DNA from: Fusarium oxysporum f. sp. lycopersici 4287
Lineage: Eukaryota; Ascomycota; Sordariomycetes; Hypocreales; Nectriaceae
DNA length: 64,000 nt
Assembly: GCF_000149955.1 (NCBI RefSeq)
Contig: NC_030986.1
Location: 1,867,886-1,931,885, forward strand
Reading direction: 5' to 3'
Each line of letters starts with the position of its first letter. The stretch's first letter is position 1. Shown here one piece after another: positions 1 to 11,869 of this stretch. Both the position numbers and the translations under genes were made by a program. The notes under the pieces were generated by a model. It made no database searches. It saw nothing but the letters and a program-made list of their open reading frames with translations, and was not told the DNA's origin.

Positions 1-1
1 C

Positions 2-310
2 ATTTCCGAGATGAAGGAAGCCAAAGAGTTGATACATGAGTGCAAAAATTTCCAACAAGAGAAGGCTCGTCGTCATGAGAAGCGAGTGCAAAGGCGCTTA
101 CGGCAACAGTCAATGGGTGACGGTAGGAGGAGAGCAGACAGTTGGGCTCCTTCGTCTCGACGGGATGGGTATGACTCGGATATCGAGTATGAATACTTTG
201 ACCCGCAAGACTACGGAGGCAAACCTTACAGAGGCAACACCTTCCCAGCAGAGCCGTATGGTACAGACACTTACAGAAGGAATCCCAACGGTCTGCCATC
301 TCCTCACTAA
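2..310 (+). CDS. 3' end of an unidentified basic, coiled-coil-like protein (partial)
   Basis: The reading frame is open from the left edge (base 2) and stops at 308-310, so this is the C-terminal part of a gene that starts outside the window. An internal ATG lies at 11, but the codons before it are also open, so it is probably not the true start. The visible roughly 100 residues begin with a highly charged Lys/Glu/Arg stretch likely to be helical. A low-complexity tail rich in Arg, Tyr, Gly and Asp follows, with an acidic Asp-Ser-Asp-Ile-Glu patch and several Tyr-Gly or Tyr-Arg pairs. I do not recognise the family and assign no function. Charge pattern and codon use look like genuine fungal coding sequence. 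Confidence 0.55.
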   Translation: MSEMKEAKELIHECKNFQQEKARRHEKRVQRRLRQQSMGDGRRRADSWAPSSRRDGYDSDIEYEYFDPQDYGGKPYRGNTFPAEPYGTDTYRRNPNGLPSPH

Positions 311-1941
311 GAGCCTGACTGGGTGTTGGGCGGCATTCACGCTTACTCACCTATACAACTCCAAACATCTTAAATCATGACTTATGACGAGACGACTTAT
401 TTGGCTCATGAGAAGCTTGAGCCAATCAAACGGCAGTGCTTTTTCTTTGGACACATGGCAATGAAAACCCTGAGGAGAGGAATGGGAAGACGAGAAAGAG
501 AAGGAAACGGTGTGAATATGGCCTGTTGCGCTGCGTGGTGTGGCTGGCGTTCATTTTGCTGAAATTCCTCTGCATCAGATAGATGAAGCAGATTTGCTTT
601 CTCCCCGCAACCTCTCCCACGTTTGTTTCACATGTGTATTCAAGACGAAGACTAACGACGATGATTAAAATAGACCATCGCCGATACTAAGCCAGTGGCT
701 CGATCCCTGCAGGCACAGAAGCAAAAACGAAACCATATCCCGGCACACCGGCACATACGTGCGCATATCTGTCTAACGATGAGCTGCTCTATTCTGCTAA
801 AGTTGATGAATGGGGTAGGGTCTAGTAGAGGACTGGAAACGGGGAAGCAAGCAAGAGTGGCACGAGTTGACCCAGCGAGATGGGAAGAGAGGGGCGGTAA
901 GAAAGGATCGGGACGAGCATGTGGTGATAACAAATCACTATATGCACGATGATGAAGTGGTGGGAACACGGGTAGACGGCCTCGGGAAGAACGGCTTTTT
1001 GGAAAGACGGGGGGCTTGCAGATCAAGACTCGGCGATTGGACCAAGTGCGACAAGAAATCAGGAATTGGCCTGTGAAGATGGCAAGACGTGTCCCTTGAA
1101 AGTTAACGGGATATGGGCACACGAAAAGATGTATGTGGATGGCACGATGTGTTCTTTTTTCTTTTTTTTTCTTTCCTTTTGCCATGTTGGATATCTGGAT
1201 GAACAACTTGTTATGCTGGATAGCAGATGAGGTTCTTGGGGGTCGATTTATCAGCCCCCAGAATACTTTGACGAATCATGACCTATAATGAACGACACTG
1301 GCTTATAATAAAACCTGTTACGTCTTTGGTGTTGATGAAACAATATTTGGCTGTTACTGGGTGATGTGAATGACAACGGCTTCCTACAATTAGGTTCAAA
1401 AGTAAAAACGGGTTGTTCTCCCTTGATCTCACTACAGTCTTCCAAATCCCTGTTCTGTACCTGTCCGCTCATCGTTTGATATCCCGTAGGTACTCCAATA
1501 AACCCCACGATGCTTATACCCTGGCCTACTTAGTATGTAGATTCTTGTTTCTAATAAATCTGAGGCTCAGCTCCGAAACGTCATCAAGCCATGACGTCAC
1601 TTATCAAGTATCCACTTCATTGACAGCTCGGCCAAACAGCTGAGGTTGTTCGATCACGAGGTGGTTTTAAGGTATGCAGCCCAAGCCAAGTGGAAGTAGA
1701 GGAGATAAGTTAATTGCTTTCACGCAAGGACAAGAGGCTTCTGCTCCCCCACACCATGGAGTCCTGTGTTGTGTGGTGGTGGTGGTGGTGGTGCATATTC
1801 TCACGATTGGATACAAAAACTGACGCCTCAGTTGATATCGTGATAAATTCTCATTACTCTCTATAGGACACAGCACTGTAGACCAGCTGTGGTATCCTGA
1901 CCCTGGTAGCAGTGACTGAATGCTCATACTCAGGCTCAGCC
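311..1941. other. Intergenic region, no gene seen
   Basis: Between the partial gene and the clf1 stop I see only short open frames without family resemblance. There is a T-rich stretch near 1150-1180 and a (GGT)n microsatellite near 1772-1793. Both flanking genes end here, so it should contain two 3' untranslated regions. Confidence 0.6.
1772..1793. repeat. (TGG)n trinucleotide microsatellite
   Basis: About seven uninterrupted GTG/TGG units lie about 150 bp beyond the 3' end of clf1. The tract is non-coding in every plausible model. Confidence 0.85.
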
Positions 1942-3966
1942 TCATGCGCCAAGACCTCCACCCGCCTGTTGTTTCCAGCTCTGTGCCATGGCCAGAAGAT
2001 TGGACACGTCGGCAGCCTGCTTATCATCGGCAGGGAAGACATAGTCGATGTATTCCTCCCACGAGTCGTCGTCGAGCTTTCTCCGGCGCTTCGTCTTGCG
2101 TGGCATTTGTTTCTGCACAGCCTCCACGTCCTCCACTGAGCCGTGTGTGCGCTCGAATGATAACCAGGCGTTGAGTAGCGAAACGCACTCTTCCTTGAGA
2201 TCTCGGTCTCGCATACTCCTGTGCGCTCGCTTGAATACTTTGCGTGCTCGCTCCTTGGCCTCTTCGCTGACTGGCTGTTCCTCATCACCCTCCTCCTCTT
2301 CATCTTCGGGAATGTTGATCTCAAAGTGCGCGTAACTGATCCAGACCTTGACGTGGTCCGTCTTTTCAAGTAGGCGCTCGTAAAGATCTCGCGTGCGCTC
2401 GTATTCACCTTCCTCCTCCTCGAAATCAATGTACGCCTTCCATAGAAGCTCGGGCATGTCGAGCTGTTGTTGCTGGACAGCAAGCTCAAAGATGGCGCGT
2501 GTACGGTCCAGATCATCCAGACCGCGCTCAAGCTCAGCAAACTTGATCCATGTCTGACAATTTGCCGGGTTGTATTCGATGTGCTTCTCATACAGAGTGC
2601 GACACCGCACGAACTCGAATAGTTTGCGTTCAAGGTCAACGTAACCGTTAAAGATTTTGTCCTTTGGGCACATGCCAATCGCGCGTCCAAGGAGTTTTCG
2701 CGCTGCGGTAAGTTCACCCTGTCTGATCTCGAAATGCGCCGCCATGAGCCAGATTTTGGCAAACGTGAACCTCTTGTGTGGGATCAGACCCAAGCAGGTG
2801 TCGTAAATCTGCCGTGTCCGCTCAACATCCTGTCCCTCCATCTCTTCCCATATGGCGTAGAAGATCCAGAGATAGATGTATCGCCTCCAGTGCCGCTTCT
2901 CCAGTGTTGGTGGAACCTGAGCAACAGCCCTCTCGTATATATCTCGAATTCTGTCAGAGTCCTGTGAAGTCTCTTCGAGCTTTGCGTAGTCGAACCAGGC
3001 GTCGTAGTTCTTCGGGTTCTCTTTGATAAGCTCCTCGTAATATACTCTCCTCTTGGACAGCACAACATCTTCCACTCCGTCCTTATCGCCAAATTGTTTC
3101 TCGAATGTTGTGTATGCCTTGTGTAAAATCATTGACCTCGATCTTGGTAGTCGGTCCAGGGCATACTTGTATATCGCACGAGCGCGCTCATACTCTTTTA
3201 GCTTAGCTTCGAAACGAGCATAGGCGATAAACAATTTCTCATCGACGAAGTCATCTCCCAATGCCTCCACGGCCTCCCCAAAGACTTCCCGCACTTGGTC
3301 GCTAGTACCGAACTCCTCCTCAAACTTGGCCCACTTGATCCAATTCCGGGGTTCAGGGTGAATCATGGTAAAGGTCCGAAAGATTTCTCTTGCTCGCTCG
3401 AATTCGCCGTACCGTTTCTCAAGCTTTATGTACGAGCTCCATGCTGCCTCGTCTGGCTGCCATTGCATCCATCGATCAAATACTTGCCGCGTTCCAGGAA
3501 TATTGCCCAGCATCTCCTCCATGTAGACATATTTGTACCAGAGCTTGTCAACGCGCGGTAAGCGAGCGACGGCACGATCCAGGAGGTTTCGCGCGTGGTT
3601 GATGTTCCTCGCCTTCATCTCCGACTCGATATACCGAATCCATAGCTGAACATTGTTGGGATGTGCGTCGAGTGCGCGCTCAAAGACGGACCGGGCGCGG
3701 GCAAATTCCTTCTGCTCCAACTCCCACTGAGCATATCGCAACCAGTTGTTGAGGTTGAGTCGATTGCGTCGCACATAGTCCTCGAACTCTTTTCTCTTCC
3801 GTCCTTGAAACTCGTGAAGTTCTTCCAAATCAGCAAATCGTTGAGTGGGGGCCTGCACTCCAACTTCTTGACGGTCGACAGCTTCTCTTAAAAGCTGTTC
3901 GGCACTGATTTGAACAGGCGCGGCGGCCTTGTTCTTCACCCTCGGTGGCCCTCTGGACGACTCCAT
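1942..3966 (-). CDS. clf1: Pre-mRNA-splicing factor Clf1 (crooked-neck-like, HAT repeats)
   Basis: A single-exon gene of 674 codons. It encodes a HAT-repeat scaffold of the Prp19-associated (NineTeen) complex that acts in spliceosome activation in the nucleus. I place the start at 3966 (Met-Glu-Ser-Ser-Arg-Gly-Pro-Pro), because Clf1/Crn proteins begin with this kind of motif; an upstream in-frame ATG at 4029 would add 21 atypical residues. From about residue 40 to 620 the protein is built of tandem half-TPR (HAT) units with the recurrent pattern W-x-x-Y-x-x-x-E and E-R-A-R-x-I/V-F-E-R-A. An acidic Glu/Asp patch lies near residue 550, and the tail carries a basic Lys/Arg run. Length fits fungal Clf1 (about 670-690). 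It is divergent from prp31 with about 330 bp between start codons, which suggests shared regulation. No intron or break is visible. Confidence 0.95.
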   Translation of the reverse strand: MESSRGPPRVKNKAAAPVQISAEQLLREAVDRQEVGVQAPTQRFADLEELHEFQGRKRKEFEDYVRRNRLNLNNWLRYAQWELEQKEFARARSVFERALDAHPNNVQLWIRYIESEMKARNINHARNLLDRAVARLPRVDKLWYKYVYMEEMLGNIPGTRQVFDRWMQWQPDEAAWSSYIKLEKRYGEFERAREIFRTFTMIHPEPRNWIKWAKFEEEFGTSDQVREVFGEAVEALGDDFVDEKLFIAYARFEAKLKEYERARAIYKYALDRLPRSRSMILHKAYTTFEKQFGDKDGVEDVVLSKRRVYYEELIKENPKNYDAWFDYAKLEETSQDSDRIRDIYERAVAQVPPTLEKRHWRRYIYLWIFYAIWEEMEGQDVERTRQIYDTCLGLIPHKRFTFAKIWLMAAHFEIRQGELTAARKLLGRAIGMCPKDKIFNGYVDLERKLFEFVRCRTLYEKHIEYNPANCQTWIKFAELERGLDDLDRTRAIFELAVQQQQLDMPELLWKAYIDFEEEEGEYERTRDLYERLLEKTDHVKVWISYAHFEINIPEDEEEEGDEEQPVSEEAKERARKVFKRAHRSMRDRDLKEECVSLLNAWLSFERTHGSVEDVEAVQKQMPRKTKRRRKLDDDSWEEYIDYVFPADDKQAADVSNLLAMAQSWKQQAGGGLGA

Positions 3967-4295
3967 CGTACGATCGCCAACTTTCGAGGGCTCAAGTTGA
4001 TGATGGCGATTATTTTTGGTGTGAAGCAAAATTTAGATGAAAAGGAGAGTCAAGGTGATGAAATAGAGTTGAAAGTCAACAGCGACGCGACAGAGCAAGG
4101 CGCAAAAGTGTGTGGGCGGCCAACCAATTATAATTCAATGTGACAGAGAGTCCCACTTTATTTATGTGGCGCTCAGTAGCCTCGCAGCCTAGAAGCGGAA
4201 GTATTTATAGTCAAGACAAATTACCTACTCCACAAACTATTTCGCGACAATCACCTTTACTCATTCATACCATCCTTCCTATACACGACGCCACT
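3967..4295. promoter_or_regulatory. Shared bidirectional promoter of clf1 and prp31
   Basis: The 329 bp between the two divergent start codons must hold both promoters and both 5' leaders. A CCAAT box is present at about 4124-4128. No open frame of note crosses it once the internal starts are chosen by homology. Co-regulation of two spliceosome genes is inference from geometry. Confidence 0.7.
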
Positions 4296-6188
4296 ATGTC
4301 GACTGTCGCAGACGACCTCCTCAACGATTTTGGAAGCTCAGGCGATGAGGCCGAAGAAGAGCTGAATGATGGCCTCATCAAGGACGAAGAGGCAACCGGC
4401 AACCGTGACGCCATGGAGCTGGATGGCGACGCTGAGACGAGGGACGACGAAGATTCGGATGATGGATTGAACGACAGGGAAGACTCCGAAGCAACAAAAG
4501 TAAAGGTCGAGAAGATGCAGCTTGGAGGAGTAAAGGATGTGAGAAGCGTTGCCAGCCTTATGCAAACGCTTGAACCAATTCTCGAGGTTAGTACTGCCCC
4601 CTTCAAACCGAGCCGCATCAACGGTCGCATCTTGATGGACGATTCGTTTACATCAGTTCTTTTGACGGATAGCCCTGACGTATTGCCTCGGACGCTACAG
4701 AGAATCGCACATTACCGATCGCAAGCCGCGACGCAGACTACCAACGTCGGAAACATCGAAGATCATCCCGAGTATCATCTTCTGACGCAGTCCAACAGTC
4801 TTTCAACCCAGATCGATGGCGAGGTTGTACTCGTTCATAAGTTCATTCGCGACCACTACTCGACAAGGTTTCCTGAGCTCGAGCGACTTGTCACGACGCC
4901 GCTCGAATATGCCAAGGTCGTTGCCATCATCGGAAATGGCCCGTTGGATTCGGAGAGTATCAAGGCCCTGCAGACTTCGACTGACAACCCGCTTGGAATA
5001 ACCCTCAAGTCCGTCCTTGATGGACCGTCACTCATGATAGTGACGGTGGAGGCCACCACGTCAAAGGGCCACGAGATGACACCCGAAGAGCTTCAGCGCG
5101 TCTACAAGGCATGTGATATGGTTATTGCCCTCAACAAGGCCAAGCAGACTCTTGTCGAGTACGTGCAGTCGCGCATGAACATTTTTGCGCCAAACCTGAC
5201 AGCCCTTGTTGGTTCTCTTACGGCCGCCCAACTCCTCAACGCGGCAGGCGGACTGACAGGTCTCTCCAAGACGCCTGCTTGCAACATCGCCTCTTGGGGA
5301 TCCAAGAAGAAGCACTCGGGGCTTGCTACGAACATAGGTGTTCGGCAGCAGGGCTACCTTTACAACTCGGAGATGATCCGAGGCATTCCCAGCGACTTGA
5401 AGAAGCAAGCCTTGAGAATCGTGTCAGCCAAGCTAGTTCTGGCTGCCCGGGTTGATCGCACACACTCCAGTCCTGACGGATCCACAGGAGAGGAGCTCAA
5501 ATCAGCTTGTCTTGAACGCCTTGAGAAACTGACAGAGCCACCTCCCAACAAAGGACAGCGTGCGCTCCCTGTGCCAGACGACAAGCCATCCCGCAAGCGA
5601 GGTGGACGACGCGCTCGCAAGGCTAAGGAGGCTCTCGCTATGACTGATCTTCGCAAGCAACAAAACCGCATGGCATTTGGCAAGGAGGAGAGGGAGGTTG
5701 GATATGGCACTGGCGAGTCAACTGTTGGTATGGGAATGATTGGTCAGTCCAACGACGGCCGCATTCGCAGTACCCAGATCGACCAGCGCACACGCGCAAA
5801 GCTCAGTGCCAAAAACAAGGGCTGGGGCGGAAACAGCACCGTGGGTGGTGCTGCGTCGTCTATCGGTGGCTTTGGCCAAGCATCTAACATTGATCTACGA
5901 GGACGCGGCTTACGAGCCTCGGGAGTTGGCAGCACCATCGGTTCAGCAACCGGCACGGCATCGTCTTTGTCATTCACACCCGTCCAAGGTCTGGAGCTTG
6001 TTGACCCCAAGATGCAGGCAGAGCTCAGCAAGAAGCGCAAGGCCGAGGAGGACCGCTGGTTCAAGGGTGGCAGCTTCACACAGGTCGGGGGGTCGTCAAG
6101 TGGAAGCGTTTTCAAGGTGCCAGAGCTCCCAGCAGCCAAACGTGTCGATACAGGGTCAACCAAAACGAGTGCCTCAGCATCAAAATAA
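4296..6188 (+). CDS. prp31: U4/U6 snRNP protein Prp31
   Basis: A single-exon gene of 630 codons. Prp31 binds the U4 snRNA 5' stem-loop with Snu13/15.5K and bridges U4/U6 to U5 in the tri-snRNP. I chose the ATG at 4296 (Met-Ser-Thr-Val-Ala-Asp-Asp), the usual N-terminus of fungal Prp31; an in-frame ATG at 4140 would add 52 non-conserved residues. The N-terminus is very acidic (about 1-75). A NOSIC-type helical segment follows at about 170-225 (around H-K-F-I-R-D-H-Y), then the Nop RNP-binding core at about 225-370 with G-S-L-T-A-A-Q-L and G-G-L-T-G-L-S-K. A basic linker (Arg/Lys-rich, about 430-450) precedes the Prp31 C-terminal domain from about 460. The Ser/Gly-rich tail is typical of filamentous fungi. 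No intron is needed. Confidence 0.95.
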   Translation: MSTVADDLLNDFGSSGDEAEEELNDGLIKDEEATGNRDAMELDGDAETRDDEDSDDGLNDREDSEATKVKVEKMQLGGVKDVRSVASLMQTLEPILEVSTAPFKPSRINGRILMDDSFTSVLLTDSPDVLPRTLQRIAHYRSQAATQTTNVGNIEDHPEYHLLTQSNSLSTQIDGEVVLVHKFIRDHYSTRFPELERLVTTPLEYAKVVAIIGNGPLDSESIKALQTSTDNPLGITLKSVLDGPSLMIVTVEATTSKGHEMTPEELQRVYKACDMVIALNKAKQTLVEYVQSRMNIFAPNLTALVGSLTAAQLLNAAGGLTGLSKTPACNIASWGSKKKHSGLATNIGVRQQGYLYNSEMIRGIPSDLKKQALRIVSAKLVLAARVDRTHSSPDGSTGEELKSACLERLEKLTEPPPNKGQRALPVPDDKPSRKRGGRRARKAKEALAMTDLRKQQNRMAFGKEEREVGYGTGESTVGMGMIGQSNDGRIRSTQIDQRTRAKLSAKNKGWGGNSTVGGAASSIGGFGQASNIDLRGRGLRASGVGSTIGSATGTASSLSFTPVQGLELVDPKMQAELSKKRKAEEDRWFKGGSFTQVGGSSSGSVFKVPELPAAKRVDTGSTKTSASASK

Positions 6189-6302
6189 TTATGGCCTCAG
6201 TATCATTCCTACACCACATGTTAACTTAGTGCTTTAGGGGTCACTACGTGGCTTGATTGTCATGGGAAAGTTCAGCGCTGTCATGGGAAAGCGGACATTT
6301 GC

Positions 6303-6338
6303 ATCATCATGATCATCGCCGATGGTGATCATGATGAT
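6303..6338. repeat. 15-bp inverted repeat (hairpin) 3' of prp31
   Basis: Arms 6303-6317 and 6324-6338 pair over 15 positions with one G-U-type mismatch and a six-base loop. The arms are built of ATC/GAT units. The hairpin starts about 115 bp after the prp31 stop and so is probably within its 3' untranslated region. Confidence 0.7.
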
Positions 6339-9300
6339 CATGTATTACAACAGCTTGCGGTTCGGGGAACCGGTCCTGCAGCGACCCCGCGCGCAGCATT
6401 GCTACCAACTACGACGATCAGCGAGGAATAGTTGAAGAGTGCACGGTAAGAAACAGACGGATATTTCATTCGGGCAGGTGTTTGGCGAAAACGGCGTTTC
6501 AGGGAGAGGATCTACGAGTCCCAGGAGCGGAGTAGCATGGGAAAGTAATTAGCTCTCTATCTCTGGTAGTTTCGAATGGCTCTGGCTGGTTACAACATGC
6601 TGTCCTTGATCCGGAATGTGATTAAACACGAGACCGTAATGTTGAGAAACCGGCTTGGACAAAGCTCGAAACTAAGGCAAAGTCGTTGGTAGATTCAAGT
6701 TTGCCGTACAGTACTCCGTGCAGTCCAGTAGTTGACACGGGCACCAGGGTGTTTAATCCAAAAACGGGCTGACCAAGGAAAAATATAAATCACAAATCTC
6801 GATCGATCGACAGTGATCAGCAAAGTTCACCATCAACGTGACCTGTCAAACGGGAAACATGGCCGTAGCATATTGGTCCTTTCTCTCACTGAAAGGATTC
6901 TACGTCGCATCGCGAGAGGCCCTTTGTGCTGTGCATATTCCTTTCGCAGTTACACTAGGGTCGTGTTCCTAGATTCCGGACGTACGTTGTTGACATGGCG
7001 CGGCCGTTTTTTGCTCTTCAGGCTGAGGTCAAAACAAGTCCCAAGTTGCCTATCAAGGACGGACTCGTCAGTCACAGCCACAGTTACAGGGTAACAGTAC
7101 AGTAGTAGCTGATGGCCCTGTTCTTGTCTCGACAAGGATACCGGCACACCGCCAGAAACATCTGTTTCAGGGTATCGAGATATGAGAATTTTGTCTCAGT
7201 ACTCTTTACGACACATTGCTCCTCCAGCTGTTACAATGCCACATATTGGAACAGACGAGCAAAGTTGGCATGGCGCACCCTCAATGCCGGGCCTGATTGA
7301 TCGAGCACCCCTTTGCTTGTTTCCAAGGGATCCATGGTGGCATGGTGACGCAAAGAATGTTGATATACAACAGCCTGGACTTTGTCAGGATGAAAAGGCG
7401 ATGCCACCATACACATCAGAAAGAAAAGGGGGGGGGGGGGCGGTAGAGAGCACCAGGTTGTCTGGGGTTGTCTATCCTGGAAAGGATAGTTAACGCATGC
7501 GATGTTGTGGGTTAGGTTAGCCGAGAAGAGGATTACCGAATGGATATAGTTGCATTGCGCGGTTGACATTGAGATTTCGTGTGGGAAGATATTATGACGA
7601 CTTTGGTGACATGTTATTCTATTGCTTCCTGAGTAGCTCATGTATGTGTAAACATTATATGAAAAAAAAAAAAACAGAAAAAACAGAAAAAAAAAGAAAA
7701 AAAACACCATCATGTTACCATGTCACCATGTCACCATGTCACCATCAAAGCAACACGAAGCGGAGAAAATACAAGGATCGGTAAACTCTACTATCGTGAA
7801 CGAATTTACATAGCTATAAATTCTTCGACCTATAGATGATAAGAACTACCAAGTTGCTAAGACAAAACAACACAACATAGTAAAGGCCCATCAAGGAGAA
7901 TGTAACCTTGTGTGGATTGGCATGTAAGTGGTGGAAACATATCGAAGTTGATGCCATACAAAAAGAAAGGCGGTGATAGCCTGGCACGCACTTGCATGAT
8001 CCAGAGAAGATTGAAGAATAAATAAAATGATACCTGAGAGATTTCGGCAATACCTTACCTTAGGTTCGTAGACGACGAGGATCGCCCACGACCAAGCAAA
8101 TCCCCCGTCGTGGCCGGACTCGCTCCTACTGGCTGGTGGGAGCCTGGGACAACTGCTTGGCTCCGGTTGACTGGTTTGGCGTACGGCGGGTTGCCGCTTG
8201 TGCCTGACAATCTACCCCGAAGGAACGAGGGTGTCGTCGACCTGGTTACATCATTGGTCGATGTGGTCTTGGGCGTCCCGAGTGATGAAGCGAAAGAGGG
8301 TACGGTATCGCATCATGGCTCAGCGGCGCGTCATAGTCGAGGTCCCCTAAACCACCTTCCCTCCACCAGGTCATCTTAGCGACACTAAGTCTGTTTGTTG
8401 ATGATGCCTTGCTCCTTGGTCCCTGCCCGCCATGTGTGCTTCACTAGACCTCTCTCTCTGGAGCCCGGGAGACGTGCCTTGCCCAAGGCAGGCAAGATAA
8501 CCTTGTCCTTGGGGAATTAGAAGATGATGGATGATCGCCGGGGTCCCCTGAGGTTAGATTGATCCCCTCGTGCTCTACGGGCCCTCTTCTCCGGCGCCAT
8601 GTCTTCACGCCCCTCCCCTTGTCTCCTTGACTCCCTGAAAACCCTTGATATCTGGTCTCAAGCCCCCTCGGTCGCTGAGGCGGCGGGAGCCTCGAGAGCC
8701 ACGCGGACGGGACCGATGAGGCTGGCCTGCCAGGGCATCCGACCACGCACACTCCACGCAGGGCACCGCCTAAGAAGTCAAAAGGGACCGATCCCCCTCC
8801 TGACTTAAGATCTTAACTGAGCATCGTTGACCCGATCCCCTTCGATGCTTCGATCGCACTCAGTGGAAGCCGATGCGCTTCATGCTGCCGCCACTCGTTT
8901 TTGCCCCGCTGATCAGTCAAACAGGACCCTTGTTGCTTTTTTTTTACTCAGTTACCAAGGAACTTGCCTGACACAGTCGACCCTGCGGTCATCTGCGTAC
9001 TTTTTATTCTTCCTGGTTTTTGTGATCGAGTACAGCCCGTGCATTCCCATTCGAGCCAGTCTAGTCAGTATTCTGGAAGCACTTCGATCTCCGACCGCTT
9101 CATTAGGCCGGCTTTGAAACTCTGTTGTGGCCCTGCAGCCCGAAATCAAGATTGTTCCCCGGTTGGTATGAAACGGCAATCTTGAATGCTTAACGGAGCA
9201 TGCCTCCGGCCCAGCTACTCCCCGGAGGTTTTTGATAATTAAGTGTTCGACCTAAAGCGAGGTCTGTCTCCATCCCGTGGCCCGTTTTGGATGTTGAAGG

Positions 9301-11229
9301 TACTCCAGTTGCAAATGTTCCGCCAGCAGTTCATCAAGATCGTGCCCGTAGGTTGCTCAGACCAAGATCTCTCAGCCTGGTCCGACCAGTTGCGTCATCA
9401 GAATTGAAGAGAAGAAATGTCATGCACGAATAGGGCCTGTCATTTACAAGCGATAGCTCATTATCCTAGACAGATCCCTAAAACCCTGTCAAGGCTTGGT
9501 GTCCATGTCATCCATAGCTGGAAAGATGAACGTCGCTGTAGCGAAACGTATTGACCAGATCACGTATCTGATCGAACAATCTCATCATTTTCATCGACTT
9601 TGATGAGCTCTACACGAGTTATTCCACCCTGAAGAGGCCGAGTGACACTGGATTCATTTAGCCAAGGTAGCTCGGCTAGGATTTGTGACGTCAACGGGGC
9701 GCGATGGAAGTGCTGTAAATCTGCAAACAATTATCTGCTTGTAAACGCATCCGCCTCTCAACTGATAGTGGAGGGACCCTGAATACTGGCTTCAGGGTTC
9801 AAAAAGCACGCCCGATGTACATGATTGGCATTCCGGAGCAAAACGACCGGAAGGTTGCAGAGATTGGTTTTCAGATCGAGGTTGTACTGATGAAATGGAG
9901 GAATACCCTACTCGTATTGGACCAAGGAACATAAAGTTCGTCCTTCGTGTCAAGAAACCCTGGCATACACAGCTGCAAAGTGGAAGTCAATCTGGCGATT
10001 CGAGAGGGGTGTAAGGAGTCAGAGGCCAGGGTCAATCGGTCAGAACTGAGCCAGTCAGCTTCAACGGATCATATGGGAAACCTCCTCATTCATCAGGTTA
10101 TCAGGAAGTGTCGCCGGGTGTCATTGGTTGCAATGGCTCCTTCAACAACCCCGTCTTGCCGAGATGGGGAAACCACCTGAGCTGAGTGGAAGTCGAGTCT
10201 CCAACAGGGTTCGTCAACTTCATTGTGACACCCTTCGGCGCCCGGGATTGCGTCCGCGCCCAAACAAACAAATCGCAGGCACTGTTGATGGGGCGCTGTG
10301 GGAAGAGAAACGACAAGATAGAGTTCCCACGGTGACTAATGGAGGGCATCCGCACAAGGTTGATTGGCCAAGAAACAACAAGACGAGGTTTGACAAGATA
10401 ATTCACTCCTCGGCACGCCATTCTGATGGTCAAGTTACAGAGCACGAGATTATCAAATGGATCGTAATGATGCTGTTGTTTGCCATGTGGCTTCCAAAAC
10501 CAAAGCTACATATTCGGGCTAATCTCGAGCAGTGTAAACCTGCAAAGCCTTGACAACGAAGAACGGGTTCAGTTTGCTTCCATTGCTGTAAGAAGTTTTC
10601 GTGCCCTCTGGCACTTGTCATGGGTTAATTGGCCGAATCTATCCAGACGTTGCTGCTGTTGCGGCTGGCGCAGGCCATAAGCAGTGAAAATGTTGGCATT
10701 GGATCGGTCCCCACCCTAAATCCACAGTAAAACTCCCTTGATCGCCATTTTCTCGATCTTTTCCGATTATTGGTCGATGGAGTTTCTATCCCCCAGTTCT
10801 GATGGGGACCCTTGGGGACGACCCTGGAAGCGTTAGCGTCAAGGGGATTGTCGTCCGCCCCCCGCCGCCTCCACTTCTACCTGCTTGCGAAGCTGACCAG
10901 ACACGCTGAGGTGCCGAAAGCAACTCAGGCAGCGTAGCATCTAGGGGTGTTTGTGCCTTACTAGCCCTAGCTAGCCACTCTAGCTCTGGGGAACGTGCCC
11001 CGGCATGATCCACTCTGGCCCGCCCTCGTCTCACCCCAAAGCCCGTTGCTGGTTGCGGGCAGCAAATGGAGCAGATGTCTTATTAGTGGGTCAACCACGA
11101 GCGAAGCCGCAGTTTTATTTTTTTACGGTTGCTAGAGGGCCTGTACTTTAATCTCATCAGCCAGACGCTGTCACCATGACGCCTCTCTTCGCTCAATGCC
11201 TTGCATGAGCCCCTCAGGGAGCAAGAAAG
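6339..11229. other. Gene-poor intergenic DNA, left of the gap
   Basis: Nearly 5 kb without a frame that resembles a protein. The open frames are short, lie on both strands and lack codon bias or domain motifs. Visible landmarks are a G run near 7430-7440, a poly-A tract near 7663-7706, and an 8-bp tandem repeat at 7717-7746. The stretch 8100-11100 could be decayed repeat DNA, but I could not identify terminal repeats or a transposase/reverse-transcriptase remnant. Confidence 0.5.
7663..7746. repeat. A-rich tract followed by (ACCATGTC)n minisatellite
   Basis: A-rich low-complexity sequence (runs of A broken by single C or G) occupies about 7663-7705. It is followed at 7717-7746 by three exact copies of an 8-bp unit ACCATGTC plus a partial copy. 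Confidence 0.85.
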
Positions 11230-11869
11230 NNNNNNNNNNNNNNNNNNNNNNNNNNNNNNNNNNNNNNNNNNNNNNNNNNNNNNNNNNNNNNNNNNNNNNN
11301 NNNNNNNNNNNNNNNNNNNNNNNNNNNNNNNNNNNNNNNNNNNNNNNNNNNNNNNNNNNNNNNNNNNNNNNNNNNNNNNNNNNNNNNNNNNNNNNNNNNN
11401 NNNNNNNNNNNNNNNNNNNNNNNNNNNNNNNNNNNNNNNNNNNNNNNNNNNNNNNNNNNNNNNNNNNNNNNNNNNNNNNNNNNNNNNNNNNNNNNNNNNN
11501 NNNNNNNNNNNNNNNNNNNNNNNNNNNNNNNNNNNNNNNNNNNNNNNNNNNNNNNNNNNNNNNNNNNNNNNNNNNNNNNNNNNNNNNNNNNNNNNNNNNN
11601 NNNNNNNNNNNNNNNNNNNNNNNNNNNNNNNNNNNNNNNNNNNNNNNNNNNNNNNNNNNNNNNNNNNNNNNNNNNNNNNNNNNNNNNNNNNNNNNNNNNN
11701 NNNNNNNNNNNNNNNNNNNNNNNNNNNNNNNNNNNNNNNNNNNNNNNNNNNNNNNNNNNNNNNNNNNNNNNNNNNNNNNNNNNNNNNNNNNNNNNNNNNN
11801 NNNNNNNNNNNNNNNNNNNNNNNNNNNNNNNNNNNNNNNNNNNNNNNNNNNNNNNNNNNNNNNNNNNNN
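11230..11869. other. Assembly gap (N run, 640 bp)
   Basis: Unbroken N. Open frames that appear to cross it are artefacts of translating N. Confidence 0.99.

Noticed and set aside
1854..2762. 302-codon frame on the minus strand overlapping clf1
   Set aside because: A shadow of clf1 in another frame; composition is Ser/Arg/Thr-biased with no protein motif.
4265..4630. Minus-strand frames opposite the prp31 N-terminus
   Set aside because: Ser/Leu-rich mirror of the acidic prp31 coding strand.
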